From assembly GCA_021647535.1 (NCBI GenBank), contig JAKIUO010000093.1, positions 1 through 11,628 on the forward strand: a stretch of 11,628 nt of DNA, given 5' to 3'. Made by a program: the position numbers and the translations under genes. This DNA is from Hyphomicrobiaceae bacterium (GTDB taxonomy: Bacteria > Pseudomonadota > Alphaproteobacteria > Rhizobiales > JAKIUO01). Positions 1 to 6,636 of the stretch are shown in pieces; position 1 is the stretch's first letter; each line of letters starts with the position of its first letter. The notes under the pieces were generated by a model, which saw nothing but the letters and a program-made list of their open reading frames with translations, was not told where the DNA came from and ran no database searches.

Positions 1-1
1 G

Positions 2-685
2 GAAATTATTCTGTTTATGGGCGGTGGGGATGGGCTTGCGGTGCGTGAGCTTTTGAAATATCGCAATATCAAGCATATCGACCTTGTTGACCTCGATCCT
101 GAAATGACCACTTTGGGAAAGCAGTTCGCTCCCATGGTTCGTCTTAACAAGGCGAGTTTGCACGACCCACGGGTGCATATATTTAATGAAGATGCTTTTA
201 TTTTCATTCGCCGCAAGGGGCGGTTATATGATCGGGTTATACTCGACTTTCCCGACCCTCACAATGAAGCTATAGCCAAGCTCTATTCGCTAGAATTTTA
301 TACCATGCTCTCTCGGCGAATGAGCCAGGGCGGAGCGCTTGTCACGCAAAGTTCATCACCGTTTTTTGCCCGAAAAACTTTTTGGACAATTCGAACGACG
401 CTTGAGAAAGTGTTTGTTGGCTCGCAGAGTTATCAGGTCTCTGTTCCAGCATTTGGTCTGTGGGGCTTTAATATTGCCCGTAAAAACCAAAGCCTTGCCG
501 TTGATAATATAAGGGTGAAAACACGCTTTATATCAAACAGGACGTATGAAGCTGCGCTGGTTTTCGGCAAGGATATTTCTAAACCTGAGAGCTTGCCAGT
601 GAACTCAATTTTTGAACCAATCCTGTATCAGTTTTACCTCGATGATATGCAGAGCGACAAATCGGTTTTGGACGAGGTGCTTTGA
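2..685 (+). CDS. Polyamine aminopropyltransferase (spermidine synthase-like), C-terminal catalytic part; 5' end outside window
   Basis: The reading frame is open from the left edge, so the start lies upstream; 227 residues are visible. The family transfers an aminopropyl group from decarboxylated S-adenosylmethionine to a polyamine such as putrescine. The visible part begins inside the Rossmann core: the nucleotide-binding GGGDG motif is at visible residues 7-11, VDLDPEM at 29-35, and the catalytic-loop motif DFPDP at 82-86, with D82 and D85 matching the two active-site aspartates. The DFPDP form (rather than the soluble-enzyme D-S/T-x-D-P) and the later VPAFGLWGF segment resemble the membrane-fused class, in which several transmembrane helices precede this domain, as in Pseudomonas SpeE2-type proteins. 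That N-terminal part is not visible, so membrane fusion is inferred. The gene converges on an AdoMet decarboxylase gene, which makes its donor. The TGA at 683-685 is 5 nt from the neighbour's stop. Confidence 0.88.
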   Translation, partial: EIILFMGGGDGLAVRELLKYRNIKHIDLVDLDPEMTTLGKQFAPMVRLNKASLHDPRVHIFNEDAFIFIRRKGRLYDRVILDFPDPHNEAIAKLYSLEFYTMLSRRMSQGGALVTQSSSPFFARKTFWTIRTTLEKVFVGSQSYQVSVPAFGLWGFNIARKNQSLAVDNIRVKTRFISNRTYEAALVFGKDISKPESLPVNSIFEPILYQFYLDDMQSDKSVLDEVL

Positions 686-690
686 CAGCT

Positions 691-1092
691 TCAGGCCTCG
701 TTTCTGCCCGGTGGCAAACCACGCAGATGTTCGGAAATCTCAAATTTTTTGGGCGCAAATGCCGTGCGCAAAGCGGGGAGGGCATCGTGAGGTCTGGCGT
801 CACCGCACATAAAAATATCGATGGCGGCATAGTCCCGCTCAGGCCAAGTATGAATACTGATATGCGATTCAGCCAGAACCACAATAGCGGTAACGCCGCC
901 ATAGGGACTAAATTCATGCGAAAATGATTTGAGGACACTGGCCCCCGCCGCAACAGCTGCTTTGTGCAAGGCTTGCAAAATATGTGCTTGATCCGTCAGC
1001 CCACTTGCCCCCCAAAATTCAAGCAATAAATGGATACCTGCAAAACGCACACCGTTTTGTTCGACAAAGTGGTCGTCTTTTTTCTGTTCCAT
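691..1092 (-). CDS. speD: S-adenosylmethionine decarboxylase proenzyme, pyruvoyl-dependent (small prokaryotic class)
   Basis: This enzyme decarboxylates S-adenosylmethionine to make the aminopropyl donor for spermidine synthesis. It is a self-cleaving proenzyme. From the ATG at 1092 it is 133 residues. The motif AESHISIHTWPE places the cleavage bond between E75 and S76, and S76 would become the pyruvoyl group. H81 (processing) and C96 in the DIFMCG motif (proton donor) lie at +5 and +20 from that serine, the same spacing as Ser63/His68/Cys83 of the Thermotoga enzyme. The frame stays open upstream, with an ATG at 1209 and a TTG at 1227, which would add a 39- to 45-residue Ser/Lys-rich tail. 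No start has a convincing ribosome-binding site. I chose 1092 because it gives the usual family length. The gene is co-directional with phoB but separated from it by about 500 bp, and it converges on the aminopropyltransferase gene. Confidence 0.9.
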   Translation of the reverse strand: MEQKKDDHFVEQNGVRFAGIHLLLEFWGASGLTDQAHILQALHKAAVAAGASVLKSFSHEFSPYGGVTAIVVLAESHISIHTWPERDYAAIDIFMCGDARPHDALPALRTAFAPKKFEISEHLRGLPPGRNEA

Positions 1093-1284
1093 CTTTTTTG
1101 GTGACTTTTCTGAACGTGAGGACTGTGAATAGACAATCAAATCAGAGGGCGAAGTCCCTTGGAAGCCGTTCAGCCCGCATGAGCCAAAAGTTTTCTCCAG
1201 GAAATCCATAATTAGAATTTCTGACAAGCATATTTGTATTCCTGCGACCGGTCAACAGTAGGCTGCACTTGCTATAGCAGCAGC

Positions 1285-1420
1285 AGGGTAATTCAATTCT
1301 CGCGCAACTTGCTTCGCGACGGGGCCAGCCCTTTTATGTTTTGCGCTACCGCTACGCTATTTGAGCGCTGGACCCTGTTGGAGATCCTCTTCAAACCAGC
1401 CGTTTTTCTATTATCAAACT
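1285..1420 (+). repeat. Degenerate copy of the dispersed palindromic repeat
   Basis: Positions 1285-1320 match 6435-6470 in the pstS-pstC gap at about 30 of 36 bases, including AATTCAATTCTCG and GCTTCGCGA. The rest of this copy matches the reverse complement of the right half of that element: CGACGGGGCCAGCCC occurs here at about 1317-1331 and, inverted, near 6571-6586. CCGTTTTTCTA near 1400-1410 is the inverse of TAGAAAAACGG near 6535-6545. The copy is rearranged and decayed compared with the other two. Confidence 0.55.
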
Positions 1421-1448
1421 GATGTACGCAAAAGAAGAAAAGAAGGCC

Positions 1449-1533
1449 TCGCGCGGTTCGCTACGCGCGAAAGCTGCAAAGGGTCGAGACCCTTGTGCAA
1501 TCCCAATTGTTGGGTTTTTAGGGACTAGTCCCT
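1449..1533. repeat. Cluster of short palindromes downstream of phoB
   Basis: Four inverted repeats lie in a row: TCGCGCG/CGCGCGA (1449-1455 with 1464-1470); AAGGGTC/GACCCTT (1479-1485 with 1488-1494); CCCAA/TTGGG (1502-1506 with 1510-1514) followed by TTTTT; and a perfect 14-bp palindrome AGGGACTAGTCCCT (1520-1533). The last differs by one base from the core GGGACTAATCCCT that flanks the element in the pstB-phoU gap. Together they could fold as a chain of hairpins at the 3' end of a phoB transcript. Confidence 0.6.
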
Positions 1534-1615
1534 GAATGCCCGCTGCATAAGCGTCGCCGAAGGCTCTTTTTCAAGACCAGTCCAAAAGGTGGGTGCGTAA
1601 CATCAGTATATCATA

Positions 1616-2320
1616 TCAGTCGGCCTCATTGTCGAGGGCGTAGCCGCTGCCGCGTATGGTGCGGATGGGGTCTTGCTGGCCGTTCTTTAGCAGGGCTTTG
1701 CGCAGGCGACCGACGTGAACATCGACCGTGCGCAGGTCGACATCAGCGTCACGTCCCCATGCCCGGTCGAGCAATTGTTCGCGGCTCCATACGCGCCCCG
1801 GCCTTTCCATGAAGGTGCATAAGAGGCGATATTCGGTTGGTCCCAGTTTCAATTTTTTGCCCCCACGCGTGACCTTGTGGCGCTCGGTATCGACAATCAA
1901 ATCATCATAGGTGAGCACTTCGCCAACGCTGGCTGGTCGGCTTCGGCGCAAAACGGCTCTGGCGCGCGCGACGAGTTCATTGACGGAATAGGGCTTGACG
2001 ACATAATCATCGGCCCCCGTATCCAGCCCCCGCACGCGGTCGGCTTCGGCGCTGCGGGCGGTCAGCATGATGATGGGGATGTGGCGGGTGTCTTTTTGAG
2101 TCTTGAGTTGACGGCACACTTCGATGCCCGAACCTTTGGGCAGCATCCAGTCAAGGATCACAAGGTCCGGCTTTCGTTCCAGCGCCAGCAAAAGCGCTTC
2201 TTCGCCATCTGCGGCGCGTTCGAGGGCAAAGCCTTCCGTTTGCAGATTATAGCATATCATCTCAAGCTGGGCCGGTTCATCTTCCACCACCAGAATGAGG
2301 GGATTGGTTGGCTTTGACAT
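1616..2320 (-). CDS. phoB: Phosphate regulon response regulator PhoB
   Basis: PhoB is the DNA-binding output of the PhoR-PhoB two-component system and activates pst and other phosphate-starvation promoters. The protein has 234 residues, the usual family length. The N-terminal receiver domain (about 8-122) has the acidic pair E13-D14, the phospho-acceptor D57 in LVILDWMLP, T87 in IIMLTARS, and K109 in VVKPYS. An OmpR/PhoB winged-helix domain follows (about 130-230), with TYDDLIVD at its start and VDVHVGRLRKAL in the recognition region. The ATG (2318-2320) overlaps the phoU stop by one base (TGATG), so translation is probably coupled. It is the last gene of the pst cluster, and its activity should feed back on the Pho box upstream of pstS. 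Confidence 0.96.
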   Translation of the reverse strand: MSKPTNPLILVVEDEPAQLEMICYNLQTEGFALERAADGEEALLLALERKPDLVILDWMLPKGSGIEVCRQLKTQKDTRHIPIIMLTARSAEADRVRGLDTGADDYVVKPYSVNELVARARAVLRRSRPASVGEVLTYDDLIVDTERHKVTRGGKKLKLGPTEYRLLCTFMERPGRVWSREQLLDRAWGRDADVDLRTVDVHVGRLRKALLKNGQQDPIRTIRGSGYALDNEAD

Positions 2321-3048
2321 CAGCTTTTCTTTTTCTTTTTAGGTTTGATAAACATGGTCGCGGTTTTGTCGCTTTTGGGACGCGCATCTTCCTGGATTTC
2401 GCCGGTGACCAGATAATGAACCTGTTCGGCAATATTGGCGGTGTGATCTCCGGCACGTTCGAGGTTTTTAGCGATAAACAGCAGGTGCATACAGGGGGTG
2501 ATTTTGCGGGCATCTTCCATCATATAGGTGAGCAGTTCGCGAAACAGGGTATTGTGCATCTGATCGACTTGCGCGTCACGCAAGCGCACTTCTTCGGCGG
2601 TTTCGATGTCGCGGGCCACAAAGGCGTCGAGCACATCGCGGAACATTTCCTGCACCATCTTGCTCATGATCTTGACCGTATTGGTCGATGAGCCGACGGG
2701 TTTGACCTTGGCCAGAACGCTGGTGCGTTTCGCCATGTTTTTGGCGTAGTCGCCCATGCGCTCCAGACTGGCGGAGACTTTCAAGGTGGCGACGACGCGG
2801 CGCAGATCTTCGGCCATCGGGTGGCGCAGGGCCAACATGGAAACGGTCAATTCGTTGATTTCCACTTCAAGTGCATTGACACGCTTCTCCTGTTTTCTGA
2901 CCTTGGCGGCCAGTTCGGTGTCGCGGCGCACAAGTGCCAATGTTGCATCGGCTATCTGTGTCTCGACCAGCCCGCCCATTTCCAGCAACAGGCTCTGGAT
3001 TTGGTTGAGATCGCGATCAAACGAGCTGACGATGTGAGTGCTGTCCAT
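2320..3048 (-). CDS. phoU: Phosphate signalling protein PhoU
   Basis: PhoU is a cytoplasmic helical protein that links the Pst transporter to PhoR and keeps the Pho response off when phosphate is plentiful. The protein has 242 residues, a normal length. The two symmetric three-helix repeats are recognisable by their metal-binding helices ERMGDYAKNMAKR (first half) and ERAGDHTANIAEQV (second half). The ATG at 3046-3048 is preceded by AAGGA about 8-9 bases upstream. The C-terminus is a lysine run (KPKKKKKS), whose A-rich codons lead directly into the phoB start. About 294 bp, largely occupied by a repeat element, separate it from pstB. Confidence 0.96.
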   Translation of the reverse strand: MDSTHIVSSFDRDLNQIQSLLLEMGGLVETQIADATLALVRRDTELAAKVRKQEKRVNALEVEINELTVSMLALRHPMAEDLRRVVATLKVSASLERMGDYAKNMAKRTSVLAKVKPVGSSTNTVKIMSKMVQEMFRDVLDAFVARDIETAEEVRLRDAQVDQMHNTLFRELLTYMMEDARKITPCMHLLFIAKNLERAGDHTANIAEQVHYLVTGEIQEDARPKSDKTATMFIKPKKKKKS

Positions 3049-3122
3049 TTTTTCCGTTCCTTGTTAAGTTGCCTGTCGGCGCTTGCTCTCGCCGGGCGGA
3101 TAAGCTGCGGACTTGGCATTGG

Positions 3123-3322
3123 GGGACTAATCCCTATAGGCGCTAAGTGAAGTTTCTTCTCGTTCCCACGCTCTGCGTGGGAATGCGTGGCCAAGACGCT
3201 CTGCGTCGCGTTTTAGGCTAATATGAGCCTCATCAAGGGACGCAGAGCGTCCCCGACCACTGGTTCCCAAGCGGAGCTTGGGAACCAGAATGCTAAACTT
3301 AGCGCCTATGGGACTAATCCCT
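3123..3322. repeat. MITE-like palindromic repeat element in the pstB-phoU gap
   Basis: A 174-bp unit (3136-3309) begins with ATAGGCGCTAAGT and ends with its exact reverse complement ACTTAGCGCCTAT, giving 13-bp terminal inverted repeats. It is flanked on both sides by the same 13 bases, GGGACTAATCCCT (3123-3135 and 3310-3322). Inside are perfect hairpins: TTCCCACGC/GCGTGGGAA (3163-3171 with 3175-3183, loop TCT), GGGACGC/GCGTCCC (3237-3243 with 3247-3253, loop AGA), and TGGTTCCCAAGC/GCTTGGGAACCA (3261-3272 with 3276-3287, loop GGA). GACGCTCTGCGTC at 3195-3207 is the exact complement of 3239-3251. There is no transposase inside. Internal motifs of this type (TTCCCACGC-tct-GCGTGGGAA) are, from memory, common in many bacterial genomes. 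Confidence 0.8.
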
Positions 3323-3342
3323 AAACCCCAGCGCATTTTAGT

Positions 3343-4164
3343 TCAGCCGATGCGTCCTGTAATATAGCTTTCCGTTCGTTCGTCTTGTGGAGATGTAAAA
3401 ATCTGCCGGGTCTCGCCCTGTTCCACCAGCTTGCCCATATGGAAAAATGCCGTGTGCTGCGAAACGCGTGCCGCTTGTTGCATGGAGTGAGTGACGATGA
3501 TGATCGTAAAATTGGCGCGCATTTCATCTATCAGCTCTTCTATTTTAGCTGTTGCGATGGGGTCGAGCGCCGAACAGGGTTCGTCCATCAAAATGATCTT
3601 TGGCTGCACGGCAATCGTGCGGGCGATGCACAGTCTTTGCTGCTGACCGCCGGACAATCCGGTGCCAGGCTCGTCAAGGCGATCCTTGACTTCTTCCCAG
3701 AGACCAGCACGCTTCAAGCTGTCTTCAACGCGGTCAGCCAGTTCGCTTTTGGAGGAGGTCAGGCCGTGAATGCGCAAACCATAGGCGACATTTTCAAAGA
3801 TGGATTTTGGAAACGGATTGGGGCGCTGAAAAACCATGCCGACATGAGCACGCAAAGAGACTGTATTGACTTCTGGTGCATAAATATCCTGTCCATCTAT
3901 CCTGATATCGCCCTCCACCCGGCAAATATCTATGAGGTCGTTCATGCGGTTGAGGCAGCGCAGAAAAGTGGTCTTGCCACATCCAGACGGCCCAATCAGT
4001 GACATCACGGCATTGGCGGGAATGTCTAACGTGATTTTATCAAGCGCCTTCTTGTCCGCATAATAAACATCGACATCCCGGGTTGAGATGACGGGGGGCT
4101 GTTCCGGTATATCTTGCCGCTTGCCAGAGGTTAGAATTTGGCGTTCGATCAGCTGGAATGACAT
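3343..4164 (-). CDS. pstB: Phosphate ABC transporter ATP-binding protein PstB
   Basis: PstB is the cytoplasmic ATPase that powers phosphate import through PstC-PstA. The protein has 273 residues. Walker A is GPSGCGKTT (58-66), the Q-loop is VFQRPNPFP (about 110-118), the ABC signature is LSGGQQQR (169-176), Walker B is IILMDEP (189-195) followed by SALD, and the switch histidine is H225 in IVTHS. About 25 residues precede the first beta strand, a short extension compared with E. coli PstB. The ATG lies 3 nt after the pstA stop, so the two are translated together. phoU follows after the repeat-filled gap. All residues needed for ATP hydrolysis are present. Confidence 0.97.
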   Translation of the reverse strand: MSFQLIERQILTSGKRQDIPEQPPVISTRDVDVYYADKKALDKITLDIPANAVMSLIGPSGCGKTTFLRCLNRMNDLIDICRVEGDIRIDGQDIYAPEVNTVSLRAHVGMVFQRPNPFPKSIFENVAYGLRIHGLTSSKSELADRVEDSLKRAGLWEEVKDRLDEPGTGLSGGQQQRLCIARTIAVQPKIILMDEPCSALDPIATAKIEELIDEMRANFTIIIVTHSMQQAARVSQHTAFFHMGKLVEQGETRQIFTSPQDERTESYITGRIG

Positions 4165-4167
4165 GTG

Positions 4168-5427
4168 CTAATACCTTTTTTCAAATTTTCGACGAAGGAT
4201 AATCGCGGACAGATTCATGACAACCAGAAAGCACAAAAGGACGATGATGGCCGCCGAGGTCTTTTCAAGGAAGGCGCGCTCTGGACTGTCAGCCCACAGA
4301 AAAATCTGCACGGGCAAAGCGGTTGCTGGTTCGAATATGCTGTTGGGAACATCGGCGACAAAAGCCACCATGCCAATCATCAGCAAGGGAGCCGTTTCGC
4401 CAAGCGCGCGCGCCATACCGACAATGGCCCCGGTTAACATACCCGGCAGGGCGAGGGGGGCGACATGATGAAAAACGGTCTGAATACGGCTGGCACCGAT
4501 CCCCAGGGCAGCTTCTCTGATTGAAGGGGGTACCGCACGCAGCGCGGCACGAGAGGCGATGATAATCGTCGGCAGTGTCATGAGTGCCAGCACCATCCCG
4601 CCGACCAGCGGAGAAGAGCGCGGCAGGCCAAAAGTGTTGAGGAAGACCGCCAGTCCGAGCAGGCCAAAAACGATGGAAGGCACGGCGGCCAGATTATTGA
4701 TATTGACCTCAATAAAAGCGCTCCAGCGATTTTTGGGCGCGAATTCCTCCAGATAAATAGCGGCGAAAATGCCGACGGGAAAGGACAGGCCAAAACAGAC
4801 CAGCAGGCTGAACGCCGAGCCAGCAAAAGCGCTGAGAATACCGGCCAGTTCCGGTTCACGGCTGTCTCCCGACCAGAAAAACCTTGAATTGAAGCGGCTT
4901 TCAAGTTGATCTGCGGCAATTAAATCATTGATCCATCTGGTTTCCCGGCGATCAATCCGGCGCTGCGTGTTGCCGGTGCTTGATGAAATATTGCCCTTGA
5001 TGAGCATGTCGACATCATCAGACGCCGTGAACCAGACCTTGACGGTCTGACCTATAAGAGAGGGGCGGCTGACAACCAGATCACGCAGTGTGAATTCGGC
5101 CTGCGAGCTGATAAGATTATAGAGCTTGCGTTTGTCCTGGCGTTTTTTGACCTCTGTAAAGCGGGCCCGGAGCGCCTTTTTGACCAGCCGCCCATAGTCC
5201 GCGTCATACAGACGGGCCGTGTCCAGTTCCTGCGGGTCAAGAAAAACCGACAGCTCGATATGGGTCTGGCGCAAAGCCCCCACACCCATGGAAGCGATGG
5301 TGCCGACCATGACAAGCAGGAAGGCAATGGCAATGAAAATAGCGCTGCGGCCCATCCATTGAAACAATCGCTCATGGCGCAGACGGCGCTTGAGCTCTGG
5401 GGTCACTTTTGTGAAAAGATCAGTCAT
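4168..5427 (-). CDS. pstA: Phosphate ABC transporter permease PstA
   Basis: PstA is one of the two inner-membrane permease subunits of the phosphate importer. I chose the ATG at 5425-5427 (419 residues) because it gives the classic overlap ATGACTGA with the pstC stop; upstream in-frame starts would lie well inside pstC. The first membrane helix is at about 29-50. A polar, presumably periplasmic region of roughly 150 residues follows, rich in charged residues. This is the DUF3333-type insertion known from alphaproteobacterial PstA. The MetI-like permease core with five or so helices then starts near LLVCFGLSFPVGIFAAIYL. The EAA loop that docks PstB is visible as REAALGIGASRIQTVF. The stop is 3 nt before pstB. 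The protein is longer than E. coli PstA (about 296 residues) because of the insertion. Confidence 0.95.
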   Translation of the reverse strand: MTDLFTKVTPELKRRLRHERLFQWMGRSAIFIAIAFLLVMVGTIASMGVGALRQTHIELSVFLDPQELDTARLYDADYGRLVKKALRARFTEVKKRQDKRKLYNLISSQAEFTLRDLVVSRPSLIGQTVKVWFTASDDVDMLIKGNISSSTGNTQRRIDRRETRWINDLIAADQLESRFNSRFFWSGDSREPELAGILSAFAGSAFSLLVCFGLSFPVGIFAAIYLEEFAPKNRWSAFIEVNINNLAAVPSIVFGLLGLAVFLNTFGLPRSSPLVGGMVLALMTLPTIIIASRAALRAVPPSIREAALGIGASRIQTVFHHVAPLALPGMLTGAIVGMARALGETAPLLMIGMVAFVADVPNSIFEPATALPVQIFLWADSPERAFLEKTSAAIIVLLCFLVVMNLSAIILRRKFEKRY

Positions 5428-6373
5428 AGCGTTCCCTGTAATGATTGACGATTTTCTGAGCGGCGATATTGAGAAGCAGAGTGAGCGTGAAAAGCAGCAG
5501 GCCGAGCGCAAAGGCCGAGAGGGTTTTGGCGCTGTCAAACTCTTGATCACCCGTCAAAAGAGTGACGATTTGCACGGTGATGGTGGTGACGGCCTCTAGT
5601 GGATTAGCGGTGAGATTGGCGGCAAGACCGGCTGCCATGACGACAATCATGGTTTCGCCTATGGCTGTTGAGGTGGCCAGCAAAAGCCCTCCGGAAATGC
5701 CGGGAAGCGCAGCGGGAAGAACGACCTTTTTAATGGTTTCCGCCTGTGTTGCGCCCAGCCCATAGGAGGCGTCGCGCAAGGATTGCGGTACGGCGTTGAT
5801 GACGTCATCCGAGAGGGAAGATATCAACGGCACAATCATTATGCCCATGGCAAGCCCGGCGGCCAGGGCGCTTTCTGAAGCGACTTCCAGGCCCATACCC
5901 GTGCCAGTCAGGCGGATCAAGGGGGCGATCATCAAGGCGGCGAAAAACCCGTAGACGACAGTTGGAATCCCAGCCAGTATTTCCAATAACGGCTTGACAA
6001 TGGCCCGCGTCCGCGAGCTGGCATATTCAGCCAGATAGATGGCTGAGGCCAGCCCCAGCGGCGTTGCAATGAGCATGGCGATGGTGCTGATCAGCAAGGT
6101 GCCGGTGATGAGAGGCACGGCGCCGAACTCCCCCTTGGCACCGACCTGATCGGCGCGGATGGCGGTCTGCGGGTTCCATTCAAGGCCGAACAGAAAATCT
6201 TGTATGGGGATGATTTTAAAAAAGCGAATGGCTTCAAATAGCAACGAAAAAACAATACCAACCGTCACGAATACGGCGACCAGTGAGCTGGCGATCAGCA
6301 GCGCCTTGATCAGTCGTTCAGGCCAGGGCGAGCGCCTGGGACCCGTGAGGTCTATTTTAGTTGTCGGGCTCAT
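5420..6373 (-). CDS. pstC: Phosphate ABC transporter permease PstC
   Basis: PstC is the second membrane subunit of the phosphate importer and pairs with PstA. It has 317 residues from the ATG at 6371-6373. That start is supported by AGAAGG (minus strand, 6382-6387) 8 nt upstream. A GTG at 6412 would add 13 residues but is less attractive. TM1 is at about 22-46, followed by the MetI-like core; the EAA loop is RDASYGLGATQAETIKKV. A short periplasmic stretch after TM1 (FLFGLEWNPQ) is typical of PstC. The length is close to E. coli PstC (319). From memory, many alphaproteobacterial PstC proteins carry a longer N-terminal region, which is absent here. The last 8 nt overlap pstA. A 263-bp gap holding a palindromic repeat separates it from pstS. 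Confidence 0.95.
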   Translation of the reverse strand: MSPTTKIDLTGPRRSPWPERLIKALLIASSLVAVFVTVGIVFSLLFEAIRFFKIIPIQDFLFGLEWNPQTAIRADQVGAKGEFGAVPLITGTLLISTIAMLIATPLGLASAIYLAEYASSRTRAIVKPLLEILAGIPTVVYGFFAALMIAPLIRLTGTGMGLEVASESALAAGLAMGIMIVPLISSLSDDVINAVPQSLRDASYGLGATQAETIKKVVLPAALPGISGGLLLATSTAIGETMIVVMAAGLAANLTANPLEAVTTITVQIVTLLTGDQEFDSAKTLSAFALGLLLFTLTLLLNIAAQKIVNHYRERYD

Positions 6374-6381
6374 CACAGATA

Positions 6382-6387
6382 CCTTCT
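6382..6387 (-). promoter_or_regulatory. Ribosome-binding site of pstC
   Basis: AGAAGG on the minus strand lies 8 nt before the ATG at 6373. It decides this start over the GTG at 6412. Confidence 0.6.
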
Positions 6388-6416
6388 TCACTTCAAAAGT
6401 GGGCGAGCACACACTC

Positions 6417-6616
6417 GTTTGGGGGCGTTTCCCCAGGGCAATTCAATTCTCGTCAAACTCGCTTCGCGAATGGGCTATCGCCCACACCTATTCGGGGAAA
6501 GCCTCCCCGAACCCCTGATTTTTTTACTTTCAAGTAGAAAAACGGGAGGTTTGGTCCTCCAGCGGGGTTCGGGGCTGGCCCCGTCGCGTAGCGAGATTGC
6601 GGCGTTTTCCCCAAAC
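6417..6616. repeat. Palindromic repeat element filling the pstS-pstC gap
   Basis: The element is bounded by GTTTGGGG (6417-6424) and its reverse complement CCCCAAAC (6609-6616). Further in are imperfect inverted arms: CTCGCTTCGCGA...GGGC (from 6458) and its counterpart GGGGCTGGCCCC...CGCGTAGCGAG (6571-6594). Internal hairpins include TGGGC/GCCCA (6471-6484), TTCGGGG/CCCCGAA (6491-6497 with 6505-6511) and CGGGG/CCCCG (6570-6574 with 6579-6583). Positions 6460-6554 recur near the right edge of the window (11475-11570) with roughly 90% identity. No open reading frame in it resembles a protein I recognise. Confidence 0.7.
6538..6560 (-). terminator. Weak terminator-like hairpin between pstS and pstC
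   Basis: On the minus strand GGAGG (6560-6556), a 6-nt loop and CCTCC (6549-6545) form a 5-bp G+C stem, followed after CG by five T (6542-6538). It lies in the direction of pst transcription, about 75-100 nt after the pstS stop. The stem is short, so partial termination or 3'-end protection is more likely than a full stop. Confidence 0.4.
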
Positions 6617-6636
6617 CCTCTGTTTACTTCTTCGTC

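Larger units (their letters stand above)
1093..1615. other. Repeat-rich intergenic region between phoB and the AdoMet decarboxylase gene
   Basis: I see no convincing gene here. The part nearest the decarboxylase gene (1093-1227) is an open upstream extension of its frame. Next come a degenerate repeat copy (1285-1420) and a chain of short palindromes (1449-1533). No clear intrinsic terminator follows phoB on the minus strand. A weak plus-strand hairpin with five T (1502-1519) points the wrong way for phoB. Confidence 0.6.

Noticed and set aside
579..953. Long minus-strand open frame crossing the ends of both polyamine genes
   Set aside because: It overlaps two recognisable genes whose catalytic motifs are in other frames, so it is a shadow frame.
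3127..3336. 69-residue open frame within the pstB-phoU gap
   Set aside because: Its sequence is a translation of the hairpin repeat, not a gene.
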